From Njordibacter sp028825405 (lineage in GTDB: Bacteria > Pseudomonadota > Gammaproteobacteria > Pseudomonadales > Balneatricaceae), in contig NZ_CP159829.1 of NCBI RefSeq assembly GCF_047730065.1, forward strand, positions 2,542,001 to 2,606,000: a stretch of DNA of 64,000 bases. Direction: 5' to 3'. Both the position numbers and the translations under genes were made by a program. This document shows positions 1 through 7,158 of this stretch, piece after piece. A model generated the notes under the pieces. It did no database searches and was not told the origin of the DNA. It was given only the letters and a program-made list of their open reading frames with translations. Every line of letters begins with the position of its first letter. The stretch's first letter is position 1.

Positions 1-785
1 TCACATATTGGTTCATCATCTATTAACGTGTTTATACGCACTCTCGAGGTACGATCTGGTAACGCTTGATATGGCGTATAAAGCCGACCTCCCTCAAGTG
101 CAGTAGTGTTGTACTTAAGCTGCACAGGCCCTTTACATGCCCATGTATGATTCTTAAGAAACTCATTAATAGTGGTCATGCCTTGTCTTTCAGGATGATC
201 TTTGACCAGTCGATTAATAATACGGTGCCAACCTTTAGCTGGGTCTTTAATAGTTATGTAGGGCGGTTTAATCTCTTGTTCAATATCGAGAAAATACTCC
301 CATATCTGTATAACCAATTCATCCGTTGGAAAGAGCCTAGTCTTAGATGGTTCATTTTTGTATTTCTTACCTTCCTCAAGAGAAACTAAACCCACTTCAT
401 CTAAATATCTAACAATATCTTTAAGGTACGTTAGTTGGAAACCAAATGCTTTGATTAGGTGATTTCCTTTAGGCCCATACGCATTGTTGTCCATCGTCAC
501 AAGCAGCCACTTACGTTGAAAGATAGACTGAGCTAATGACATGAGGACAACTTCCCAATGCCATTTAAAGTCAGCTAACTGCTGAGGGCCTCTGCGCTTA
601 GTATTAGATTGATTTACAAAAAGGGTGACGAGTTGGTCAAACTTAAGCGATGATGAGCCTTGTCGCATAGTCTTGGGGGAAAGGAACATATGATGCTTAT
701 AATCATCTTCTGGCAAAGATTGAAGGGCTATTATTTCCTTTAATTTCAATAGATTATCGCTAATAATCATAACTTTTCTCTGCAT
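1..785 (-). CDS. Accessory-element protein of unknown function, C-terminus off the left edge
   Basis: An uninterrupted minus-strand frame of 261 codons runs from ATG 783-785 off the left edge, so the protein is incomplete. A purine-rich AGGAGG lies about 13 nt upstream of the ATG, rather far but the best ribosome-binding site available. The N-terminal half is basic and looks like a winged-helix-type DNA-binding region (around residues 60-130), though this is an impression and not a domain hit. Near the edge are the segments GGRLYTPYQALP and RVRINTLIDDEPICE. They resemble a pattern (GGR-Y...LP...R-I-I-GEP..E.D) that I recall from proteins of integrated elements, which would place a catalytic-type acidic motif just beyond the window. 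The AT-rich composition differs from the core genes. Function unknown; replication or polymerase-like activity is only a guess. Confidence 0.6.
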   Translation of the reverse strand, partial: MQRKVMIISDNLLKLKEIIALQSLPEDDYKHHMFLSPKTMRQGSSSLKFDQLVTLFVNQSNTKRRGPQQLADFKWHWEVVLMSLAQSIFQRKWLLVTMDNNAYGPKGNHLIKAFGFQLTYLKDIVRYLDEVGLVSLEEGKKYKNEPSKTRLFPTDELVIQIWEYFLDIEQEIKPPYITIKDPAKGWHRIINRLVKDHPERQGMTTINEFLKNHTWACKGPVQLKYNTTALEGGRLYTPYQALPDRTSRVRINTLIDDEPIC

Positions 786-808
786 AGGGACTTCCCGTCC
801 TCCTAAGG

Positions 809-1091
809 CTTAAGAATACTAAGGTACAGCATAGGAGCCTTAAGATACTAGGGGTATATCTGTTAGTAATTCCTTTATCTATTCATAATGGATTAACTTA
901 AGAACTTAGGCATATTCTTTATGTATTACTTTAATGATCAACTAAAGAGAACTACTTAAGGTTACCTTTATCTATTCATAATGGATTAATTATATAACCT
1001 ACCTAAGACTACTTGTAGCTATTATTAATGTTAACTAACCAAGTGATATAGAGTCTTAAGTGTATCAGGCCGTGTCCAATATCTGCTTAAG
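809..1091. promoter_or_regulatory. Cluster of six CTTAAG palindromes upstream of the left-edge gene
   Basis: CTTAAG occurs at 809, 839, 897, 955, 1055 and 1086, six times in 283 bp, where one per several kilobases is expected in mixed-composition DNA. Three more lie inside the left-edge gene at 114, 153 and 652. The cluster lies upstream of that gene's start codon and overlaps the 25-bp direct repeat. It may be a binding array for an element-encoded regulator or replication protein. That function is inference. Confidence 0.4.
872..989. repeat. 25-bp perfect direct repeat (872-896 and 965-989)
   Basis: The same 25 bases, beginning CCTTTATCTATT and ending GGATTAA, occur at 872-896 and 965-989, so the starts are 93 bp apart. 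The copies lie 87 and 180 bp upstream of the left-edge gene's ATG. Each copy contains a near-palindrome (ATTCAT...ATGGAT). Iteron-like replication sites, recombinase arm sites or a regulator's operators are all compatible. I cannot choose among them. Confidence 0.6.
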
Positions 1092-1130
1092 AACCTTGTG
1101 TTTGATACTTGGTTATTATCATTAAAATAG

Positions 1131-1218
1131 TCATAAGTGCCCTAGCCTCAGTCAAGCCTAAGGTGCTGTAGGCACCCATATAAGCTCACACTCTTCAGTA
1201 TCTAAAGTACACATTACC
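1131..1218 (-). repeat. Structured ~88-bp imperfect repeat, copy 1
   Basis: This segment aligns with 2511-2599 over its full length with about 16 transitions, one transversion and one single-base gap. Read on the minus strand it can fold into GAGCT...GGCTT enclosing GGGTGC-CTACA-GCACCT. The other copy keeps both stems through wobble or compensated changes. A shorter relative of the core hairpin is at 1220-1235. Both copies lie between unrelated gene fragments. It could be a small structured RNA, a recombination site or a miniature element. It does not show integron attC core motifs. Confidence 0.5.
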
Positions 1219-1413
1219 TGATGCTATAGGCACTCTTGGCTTGGTCATGTGCGCTGTGTAAACTAGTGCTAATATAGAGATTCACGAAAGCAACTCAGAG
1301 CCATTTTAAAAGGTTGACCAACGAGATTCTGGAGAACCCCGTGGTCTAAGGTCATTTGGGCTGACCTTGTTATTATCCTAACATTGTCTCTGTGCTATCT
1401 CTCATACGATTTA

Positions 1414-1545
1414 TTAAGGCTCCCATTTAGAATTGATATTTTTCAATGAATCCTTCTTATTTCGTTTCACTAGAATAATTATGAGGTAAATAAAGACAAG
1501 GGCAAATCCAACTACAGAAGCTATAGTGGTAGTGATAATTAACAT
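1414..1545 (-). CDS. Possible small single-pass membrane protein (43 aa)
   Basis: A 43-codon frame starts at ATG 1543-1545. It encodes a hydrophobic stretch of about 25 residues (roughly 2-27) followed by a basic tail (KRNKKD), which is the layout of a single transmembrane helix with a cytoplasmic end. The open frame extends about 12 codons further upstream to a stop codon. No well-spaced ribosome-binding site precedes the ATG: GAGAGG abuts it. It could be a real small protein or a fragment like its neighbours. No family recognised. Confidence 0.3.
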   Translation of the reverse strand: MLIITTTIASVVGFALVFIYLIIILVKRNKKDSLKNINSKWEP

Positions 1546-1776
1546 CCTCTCAAATGTTGTCGCAGGGGTTAGCGGTGGCTAATCTAAGAATTATTCCTAG
1601 ATGCTTGTTATTCTAACAGCAACAGAGTTATCCAATCCAATACTCCTTACCTATGTCTTATTAGTTATAAACTGATGGTCATGATTCAGGCACCTAAAGC
1701 GTCCCTACGCCAAATCTGAGCCTTGGGCAGCCCTATAGTCTTAACCATGTGCTGTGCGCTTGAGGACTTGGGCAAC

Positions 1777-2097
1777 CTAAGTGCCTTGGGCAGCAAAAAC
1801 CAATACATTGCTATCAGACCTAAGACTATCCTCAAGTGCTATCAACTCTTGGTGAATTATAATTGAATCATCACGTAACTTAATAACCGTTGCTTCTTTA
1901 CTAATACCCGTTGAACCATAGTTTAATAAGTGCTTAGACGCTTTACGATGAGGGTCTGCCCAACCAGCTATGGACGCTAGAGTAAGCACAGAGACACCAG
2001 CATTCTGGCCATTAATCTTAAATGTATGCCGTAGACAATGGGCTGAGGTGTTTGGTGAGTCTATAGTAAACATGGTTCGTACTAGCCCCGAATACAA
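1777..2097 (-). pseudogene. Tyrosine recombinase (integrase), C-terminal fragment
   Basis: The frame contains the C-terminal catalytic part of a phage-type tyrosine recombinase. HCLRHTFK supplies the H-x-x-R box. The segment SIAGWAD stands where G-H is usual, and LLNYGSTG supplies the candidate catalytic tyrosine. Only about 90 codons are homologous. The N-terminal arm and core-binding domains and the first catalytic arginine are missing. Homology begins near base 2065, where the sequence switches to a DUF4214 fragment on the opposite strand, so codons beyond about 2070 are not integrase. It is non-functional alone and is a remnant of an integrative element. A second, intact copy could lie beyond the left edge. 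Confidence 0.65.
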
Positions 2098-2311
2098 AAG
2101 AATTCAATCTGAGAATATTGGTTATAAGGAATTGCTGGAACTAGAATCTGACAGTGAATTCCTGAATGCTATATACCAGCGTATGTTGAACCGCCCACTA
2201 GACGAACACGGTCGCTTTCACTATGGATTGCGACTTCAAGGTGGCACTCTCCGTGAGGTGATTATTAGTGAACTGAAAAATAGTGAAGAGTATAAACAAG
2301 CTCTCTTATAA
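2072..2311 (+). pseudogene. DUF4214-domain protein fragment
   Basis: The 79-codon frame starts with the tail of one DUF4214 unit (TSPEYKRI), followed by a complete second unit. That unit runs from FLNAIYQRMLNRPLDEHG to ELKNSEEYKQ, matching the family pattern F-x-x-x-LY--LL-R-PD--G and ending in S-EY. These domains usually occur in larger secreted or glycosyltransferase-linked proteins. The upstream part is missing and no ribosome-binding site precedes the ATG at 2072. Its 5' end abuts the integrase fragment on the other strand, so the junction is a rearrangement breakpoint. Confidence 0.55.
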
Positions 2312-2511
2312 ATAATTGGGCAATACCTTTACAAGAGAAAGAAAACCAGCTTCACTAGATGAGTAAACATTAGCATCGACTGGCCGAGAGGAGGAAATCA
2401 CCACATCAGCTGTCATGCCAAATGAACTATCACTTTTTACAATGTCTGTATCTAGCCCAACATCTAGGCCTGTGACCGCTTTAAAGTTTCGCTGCATAGA
2501 CTCTCGTAAGT
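2306..2511 (-). pseudogene. Unidentified open frame, probable gene fragment
   Basis: A minus-strand frame is open from the edge of the structured repeat (about 2511) to the stop at 2306. The segment has ordinary protein composition (DLRESMQRNF, then TGLDVGLDTDIVKS), with an ATG at 2495-2497. No ribosome-binding site, signal peptide or recognised domain is visible. Its upstream end coincides with the end of repeat copy 2, suggesting a truncated piece of a larger gene. It could also be chance coding potential. Confidence 0.25.
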
Positions 2512-2599
2512 CATAAGCACCCTAAGCCTCAACTAAACCAGAGGTACTGTAGGCACCCACATAAGTTCACGCTCTTTGGTATTTAAAGCACACATTGCG
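2511..2599 (-). repeat. Structured ~88-bp imperfect repeat, copy 2
   Basis: Second copy of the element at 1131-1218. On the minus strand the stem that reads GAGCT/GGCTT in copy 1 is GAACT/GGTTT here, so a G-C pair is replaced by A-T on both sides. The inner hairpin is GGGTGC-CTACA-GTACCT, keeping pairing through a G-T wobble. The high-coordinate end abuts the truncated metK fragment at 2593, so the element marks the metK breakpoint. Confidence 0.5.
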
Positions 2600-2688
2600 T
2601 CAAAAACTGCATTAGAGATTTGATCAGCTAGTTTATCTGGATGACCTTTAGAGGCTTACTCAAAAGTAAAAACTGAATAATTAGAAAT
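2593..2688 (-). pseudogene. metK: metK (S-adenosylmethionine synthetase) 5' fragment, dead
   Basis: The minus-strand frame from 2688 reads NYSVFTFE, a TAA stop, then ASKGHPDKLADQISNAVFDA. It aligns residue for residue with the MetK N-terminus (FTSES-SEGHPDK-ADQISDAV-DA). The family's ATG is ATT here but is still preceded by GAGGAAAA, a good ribosome-binding site. A serine codon has become TAA. Homology ends after about 32 codons at the structured repeat, and the remaining ~350 codons are absent. The fragment lies just downstream of adenosine kinase on the same strand, consistent with a former adenosine kinase-metK operon cut by the accessory patch. A working metK must exist elsewhere. Confidence 0.8.
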
Positions 2689-2781
2689 ATTTTCCTCTGA
2701 ACTTCCTAAACACTGAACCACTTCAATAACGGGGTCATTTAAGATGTGTTATGACATTAACATACCGTATAACGTGGTTAA

Positions 2782-3777
2782 TTAGATATTAAATAGGTGC
2801 TTGATTTGCACATATTCTAAAGAATCTATTCGTGGGCCGAACTGGCTTACCACACGGGCTGCGGCTTCGTTAGCAAACTTAGCCCCCAATGCATAGCTGT
2901 GACCTGCATTAATAGCATACAAAAAAGCACCAGCATACATATCGCCTGCGCCGTTGGTGTCGACTGCATTTGCAGTGACGCCAGGTGTTTGCAACAGATT
3001 CACACCATCATAGGATAATGAGCCACCAGCACCAAGGGTAATCACAAAGGTTTTGGCGAACTTTTTCAATTGCTCTGCCGCAGCTTCTGTATTATGGGTT
3101 TTAGTAAAACTTTTTGCTTCGTCGGAGTTGCAAAACAGTAAATCTACACCGTTACCAATAACCTTAAGTAAGTTATCTTTAAATACCTGAACGACAAATG
3201 GATCGGAGAGGCTAAGTGAAGTTTTTACTCGGTTTGCTTTGGCACATTCTATGGCCCTTACTGCTACGTCAGTTCTAGTGTCATCAGTGACTAGATAGCC
3301 TTCTAGGTATAACCAATCTGAATTGATAAGCGTAGGTTCGTCTACCTCATTGGAAGTCAAATCCAGGTTCGCCCCTAAGAAAGTATTCATAGTACGTTCT
3401 GCGTCATCAGTGACCATAACTAAGCACTTACCTGTAGTACCAGAGCCAGCTCCTGCTTTGTGAAAATCAACGCCTGTTGCCTGCAAGTCCTCAACAAAGA
3501 ACCTCCCATCCTCATCATCTGCCACTTTACCAGAATAGAATGTTTTAGAGCCAAAGCAGCTTGCTGCAACAACGGTATTGCATACAGAACCACCGCAACT
3601 TCGTTTAATATGAAATGCGTGGGAGCTTAAAGCACTTAACAACTCAAATTGTCTTTCTTCGTCTACCAAGGTCATCAAACCTTTGTCGATTTTGTGGGTG
3701 CTTAAAAAATTGTTAGTCACTACAGCTTCGGTATCGACAAGAGCAGCGCCGATGCCATAGATTTGGTATTTTTTCAT
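2782..3777 (-). CDS. Adenosine kinase-like PfkB family sugar kinase
   Basis: 331 residues, full length for the PfkB/ribokinase family. The first signature (SCGGSVCNT, about 60-68) lies in the substrate-binding region. The second, DTNGAGDMYAGAF (273-285), carries the anion hole and catalytic Asp279. It is closest in feel to the bacterial adenosine-kinase group, which phosphorylates adenosine with ATP. The adjacent metK remnant supports a role in the methyl cycle, where adenosine is released from S-adenosylhomocysteine, but substrate assignment within PfkB is uncertain. A TATAAT hexamer at 3832-3837 (minus strand) lies about 55 bp upstream of the ATG, with no convincing -35. Confidence 0.8.
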   Translation of the reverse strand: MKKYQIYGIGAALVDTEAVVTNNFLSTHKIDKGLMTLVDEERQFELLSALSSHAFHIKRSCGGSVCNTVVAASCFGSKTFYSGKVADDEDGRFFVEDLQATGVDFHKAGAGSGTTGKCLVMVTDDAERTMNTFLGANLDLTSNEVDEPTLINSDWLYLEGYLVTDDTRTDVAVRAIECAKANRVKTSLSLSDPFVVQVFKDNLLKVIGNGVDLLFCNSDEAKSFTKTHNTEAAAEQLKKFAKTFVITLGAGGSLSYDGVNLLQTPGVTANAVDTNGAGDMYAGAFLYAINAGHSYALGAKFANEAAARVVSQFGPRIDSLEYVQIKHLFNI

Positions 3778-4124
3778 GTGATAACTCTAAGGTTAGATTG
3801 CGAATGGATTTAACTGGGCCACAATCGCAAGATTATATTTATTGATAGTCAGGTCGCTGGTATCTGACCTTTGCCACTTTTGGCCCTACCCTTACCAGAC
3901 CTTTGCCAAGCAAATCAGCCTACAGGCTAATGATAGCAGTACCTATGCCACCTTTACTACCTTTGCCAACCAATCATCAGCCCGTAGGTTGGTGCAGCTT
4001 GAGCTACTTCAGCCTCTAAAAATGAAGTATGGCAAGATTGTGCCAGTTGCTATATCTATCTGAAAAAATTAAAATACCAATTAGTATAAAATTAGTGTCT
4101 AGCACAAAACAAGGAATGTCCAAC
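3778..4124. other. Intergenic region with repeated ACCTTTGCCA
   Basis: No gene is supported in this divergent spacer. The decamer ACCTTTGCCA occurs at 3867-3876, 3899-3908 and 3959-3968, with a one-mismatch copy at 3941-3950. The spacer should hold the promoters of the adenosine kinase gene (minus) and the barrel gene (plus). The repeats could be operators. Confidence 0.4.
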
Positions 4125-4823
4125 ATGAAACGCGCACTAACACCCTTTGCACTTGCAGCATCAGTGCTATATACAAACTCAGCCTTCTCAGATGAGACTA
4201 AAAACGCGCAACAGGCTAACGTAGGCGTCACGATAGGTCTAACTGGTACGAATCTAGAAATATCTACACCACTCAATAATTATGTTTCAGTGCGTGGTGA
4301 AATGAATATTAATGGAAAGGTTGATCGAAAATTAACATTAGAGAACAACCGTTATGACATAATATTTAATCCAGATATAAAATCGCTGTTCGTTGATATT
4401 CATCCCTTCTCAAGTGCATTTTATCTAACTGGAGGTTTAATAAGTCAAAATATTAACTTTGAACTAAGGGGTAACCCGTCAATTTCGGCTTTTAACTTTA
4501 ACGGAACATCTTATGCTTACGCTAATGTGACCAAGTTTACGGGAAAGGCTGGCTTCAGTAATTCAACGGCACCTTACCTAGGTCTTGGTTGGTCAAACCG
4601 GAACAATGTTTCATCTGGGGTCACTTTTTCTTTTGAAGCAGGCTTAATTAATGTTGGAACAGGTAGTGTAGACTTCGGTGTGGAATGTGGCAGTGGATTG
4701 AGCAGTTCCCAATGTTGGGCATTACAATCGGATGTAGCAGCTGAGATGAGTACGATAAATAATGACCTTGATAGAAAGCTCTTTTACCCAGTAGTTAAAT
4801 TAGGTATCAGTTATCGATTCTAA
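4125..4823 (+). CDS. Predicted outer-membrane beta-barrel protein, unknown function
   Basis: The start at ATG 4125 is chosen because AAGGAA lies 8 nt upstream and a classic signal peptide follows (MKRALTPFALAASVLY, cut near AFS-DE). The mature part, about 210 residues, is rich in alternating aromatic and polar residues and glycine. It ends in KLGISYRF, with the C-terminal phenylalanine that outer-membrane barrels use for BAM recognition. Two cysteines near the end (ECGSGLSSSQC) may form a disulfide. Size and layout suggest an 8-strand opacity/OmpA-type barrel. No specific family recognised. It is followed by a hairpin terminator. Confidence 0.65.
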   Translation: MKRALTPFALAASVLYTNSAFSDETKNAQQANVGVTIGLTGTNLEISTPLNNYVSVRGEMNINGKVDRKLTLENNRYDIIFNPDIKSLFVDIHPFSSAFYLTGGLISQNINFELRGNPSISAFNFNGTSYAYANVTKFTGKAGFSNSTAPYLGLGWSNRNNVSSGVTFSFEAGLINVGTGSVDFGVECGSGLSSSQCWALQSDVAAEMSTINNDLDRKLFYPVVKLGISYRF

Positions 4824-4897
4824 GAAGCTTGTCTTGGCTGCGCCAAGAAGCTGCAGATAGCCACAAGCACCTTTAAAAAAGTGAAATTCAAAAGTAA

Positions 4898-4931
4898 AAA
4901 AAGGCCATATAGCAATTTACTATGTGGCTTT
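4898..4931. terminator. Hairpin terminator, possibly bidirectional
   Basis: A-rich sequence, then GGCCATATAG, a short loop, and CTATGTGGC followed by TTTG. The arms pair with one bulge and a G-T wobble. A-runs on one side and T on the other would allow use from both strands. It lies about 75 bp after the barrel gene. A second small hairpin (TCTTGGC-TGC-GCCAAGA) is at 4832-4848. Confidence 0.45.
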
Positions 4932-5110
4932 GATACTGTTAAATATTCAATACAAATCAATCATCTAAAATCAAATCCATCCACCCCACAAGACCCAAAA
5001 GCAGCCATATAGTGCTAAAGTAAGCTTGACACAACCAGTGACAGTATTGCAAGCGGCTCACCACTAGCGCTGCAGACAGCCTCAGCACCTTTTTATGGAA
5101 GCATTAAAGC

Positions 5111-5590
5111 ATGATTAAACTGATGACATTGGTAATGGCGTTGAGCATGCCATTGACTGCTTTAGCTACTGATGGCACAGACCAGAAGTTAGCCTTAAGC
5201 TGCACTGAAAGTCTGTTTTTAAAAGGATTAGATGGGGTTTTAAAAGGCTACCCAGGCATTGCATACCCCCCCACTTGGCAGCAGGGCACGGGGCCTTATA
5301 CTTATGAGTCTAGATATGACGTATCCCAAACTAAGCGAGGCAAAAACGAACTTTGCGCCAAGTACTATGGCTTTGTGCGCCCATCTCAAGTAAGTGGCAA
5401 CGGTAAACAGGCCAATTGCAAAACCAATATCACAGGCATCAAAGTAATTTTAAAAAGCAAAAAAGGCAAAGCTGAGCTTGCCCTAAAAGATCATCAACCC
5501 TTTGTGTGTTATTTCAAAGATGGTAGTGATATTACCCGTGATAGCTATAATTTTCATTCGGCTTGGACAAAAGAAGTGCTGCGGCCTTAA
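5111..5590 (+). CDS. Exported protein of unknown function (159 aa)
   Basis: Begins with a typical Sec signal peptide (MIKLMTLVMALSMPLTALA, probable cut before TDG). The mature domain of about 140 residues is basic and has four cysteines (in LSCTES, LCAKYY, ANCKTN and FVCYF), which could form two disulfides in the periplasm. No lipobox and no transmembrane segment. No domain recognised. A module at 5069-5098 just upstream (GCTGCAGACAGCC...) resembles one at 4849-4879 after the barrel gene, so the spacer may have arisen by local duplication. Confidence 0.6.
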   Translation: MIKLMTLVMALSMPLTALATDGTDQKLALSCTESLFLKGLDGVLKGYPGIAYPPTWQQGTGPYTYESRYDVSQTKRGKNELCAKYYGFVRPSQVSGNGKQANCKTNITGIKVILKSKKGKAELALKDHQPFVCYFKDGSDITRDSYNFHSAWTKEVLRP

Positions 5591-5632
5591 TCATCTGTTA
5601 GCCAGTGATTAGATTTGACCAGAGCCCAAAAG

Positions 5633-6451
5633 TTAATTGGGTAGCGGTTGATTAAATAAAGTACCAAATTGACCTAGTTTTGGGCCTGTCTTTTGACTTA
5701 GTTTCTGAGCTGACTTGTGAGATACACCTGAAAGCCGCAGTAAATGCCAAGCCAGGGCCTGATTGCTTGAGATCACCGGCTTCCCCAGTTTCTGTTCTGC
5801 CCTATGAATAATGTTTGCCACTCTCAAACTGGTACAGGACACAAATACCCCATCACATTCTGCATGAGCACCCAAAGCCACAATGGCATTAAAAATACTG
5901 CTTGCATCAACACGGCCCACTGTAAAATCATCTTCTATATCATAATAACCTGTGCGACACACTTTAATGCCACTGGCATTTAGGTTGTCGCTTAGGGCCT
6001 GTGTGACATGGGGAGAGTAGGGCGTGAGCAAGGCAATATTATTGAGTTTTAGAGCTCCACAAGCTGCTTTGCAGGCTGTTAAGGGGTTACTCACCTTCGC
6101 GGAGGGGTGTTCTGCCAAGATTAATTGCGCCACCTGCGCTTCACCAATAATGGTAGCACCCGACGTGCAGCCATAGCCAATGGCATCGAAGGCAAAGGCT
6201 TGGGGTAATAAACGGGCCGCTAAGGGCAAATCAATTTGCATCTGCACCAGAGTTTGTGGTGTCACATGCATGGCATTGGCAATGCGTGAGTGGTAGCAGG
6301 CCACACCATCTATGACTAACATCTGCCGAAACTCATCTTCTAAAGTTTGATCAGTTTGCAACACGATGAGCCCAATTTTTGCAGTTTGGCCTAAACCTGC
6401 ATCGTTGGAATAAGGCAGTTGCTGCACATGGTCCACTTTGCAAACCCCCAA
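5633..6451 (-). CDS. Asp/Glu racemase / maleate isomerase family protein
   Basis: 272 residues with the two catalytic-cysteine regions of the superfamily: GYGCTSGATIIG in the first half and SCTSLR in the second. This two-cysteine pattern is found in maleate cis-trans isomerases and arylmalonate decarboxylase relatives, so the product could isomerise or racemise a small dicarboxylate. The substrate is not predictable. The longest frame starts at TTG 6449-6451. GTG about 15 bp downstream has GGGGG at a better distance and may be the real start. It stands alone, with no catabolic partners nearby. Confidence 0.65.
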   Translation of the reverse strand: MGVCKVDHVQQLPYSNDAGLGQTAKIGLIVLQTDQTLEDEFRQMLVIDGVACYHSRIANAMHVTPQTLVQMQIDLPLAARLLPQAFAFDAIGYGCTSGATIIGEAQVAQLILAEHPSAKVSNPLTACKAACGALKLNNIALLTPYSPHVTQALSDNLNASGIKVCRTGYYDIEDDFTVGRVDASSIFNAIVALGAHAECDGVFVSCTSLRVANIIHRAEQKLGKPVISSNQALAWHLLRLSGVSHKSAQKLSQKTGPKLGQFGTLFNQPLPN

Positions 6452-6535
6452 CCTAATTAAATTTTTTCATTTCAGTTTCAATTAAATTAAATGACTTATA
6501 AAACACGTTTGGTAATCAATACACATTTTAGGTGG

Positions 6536-6976
6536 CTAGCCGACAATAGACACATCTTCAGCTTGAATACCTTTGTCACTTTCAGTGACACTAAAGCGCA
6601 CTCTTTGGCCTTCTAACAAGGACCGGTGGCCTTTGCCGCGGATCGAGCGAAAATGAACAAATACATCATCACCTTGGTCACGGGTAACAAAGCCAAAACC
6701 TTTGGTGACGTTAAACCATTTAACGGTGCCTGATTCACGGTTAGGGTCGTCGTCCATTTCATCCCACTGGGTGTCATCTTCTGCACCTTGAGAAATAAAC
6801 TTAACTCCGGTAGCCAAGGTGGCGATCCAGAACATGACAAAAATGACGGCCACGGCTAACTCATACTGGGTCTCAACAATGTTCAAACCTTGTAGCACGG
6901 AGTCTAAAATGGGGGGTAATGCCAAAGCGGCAATTAAACTAATAATAAAGCTATAAATAAATAATGTGCGTCTCAT
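6536..6976 (-). CDS. Membrane-anchored cold-shock-domain protein
   Basis: Two hydrophobic segments (about residues 6-28 and 39-61) are followed by an acidic linker (EDDTQWDEMDDDPN) and a C-terminal cold-shock domain (about 82-146). The nucleic-acid-binding motifs are KGFGFV (92-97) and VFVHF (105-109). Soluble Csp proteins are about 70 residues, so this is a fusion of a membrane hairpin with a Csp domain. The topology would put the RNA/ssDNA-binding domain in the cytoplasm at the inner membrane. The role may be RNA chaperoning near the membrane (inference). Monocistronic, divergent from slyX. Confidence 0.75.
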   Translation of the reverse strand: MRRTLFIYSFIISLIAALALPPILDSVLQGLNIVETQYELAVAVIFVMFWIATLATGVKFISQGAEDDTQWDEMDDDPNRESGTVKWFNVTKGFGFVTRDQGDDVFVHFRSIRGKGHRSLLEGQRVRFSVTESDKGIQAEDVSIVG

Positions 6977-7158
6977 AATGGCTCTGTATCTCTAATTTTA
7001 TTGTTTTAAGTAAACCTATTGCACGACACCCGTTTTGGTTGTGGATATGCTAGCCAGATCAAAGGCGGTACAATGGTGCAAGGTTATAGAAAAACTAGCA
7101 CCCAATCAAACACTTGATATATAAATGTGTGTTTTTTTTGCAACTTCTTGAGAATTTT

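Noticed and set aside
66..389. Plus-strand open frame of about 107 codons
   Set aside because: It is the complementary shadow of the minus-strand accessory gene at 1-785, which is longer, has a ribosome-binding site and reads through the edge.
1131..1218. Integron attC site
   Set aside because: The element has hairpin potential and lies among gene fragments, but no GTTRRRY/RYYYAAC core sites, and there is no integron integrase in view.
1348..1368. Hairpin AAGGTCA-TTTGGGC-TGACCTT as a terminator
   Set aside because: The stem is only 7 bp and no T-run follows; no gene ends close by on either strand.
2689..2781. SAM or SAH riboswitch upstream of the metK stub
   Set aside because: The leader is short and AT-rich and lacks the conserved cores of the SAH or SAM-II classes that I can recognise.
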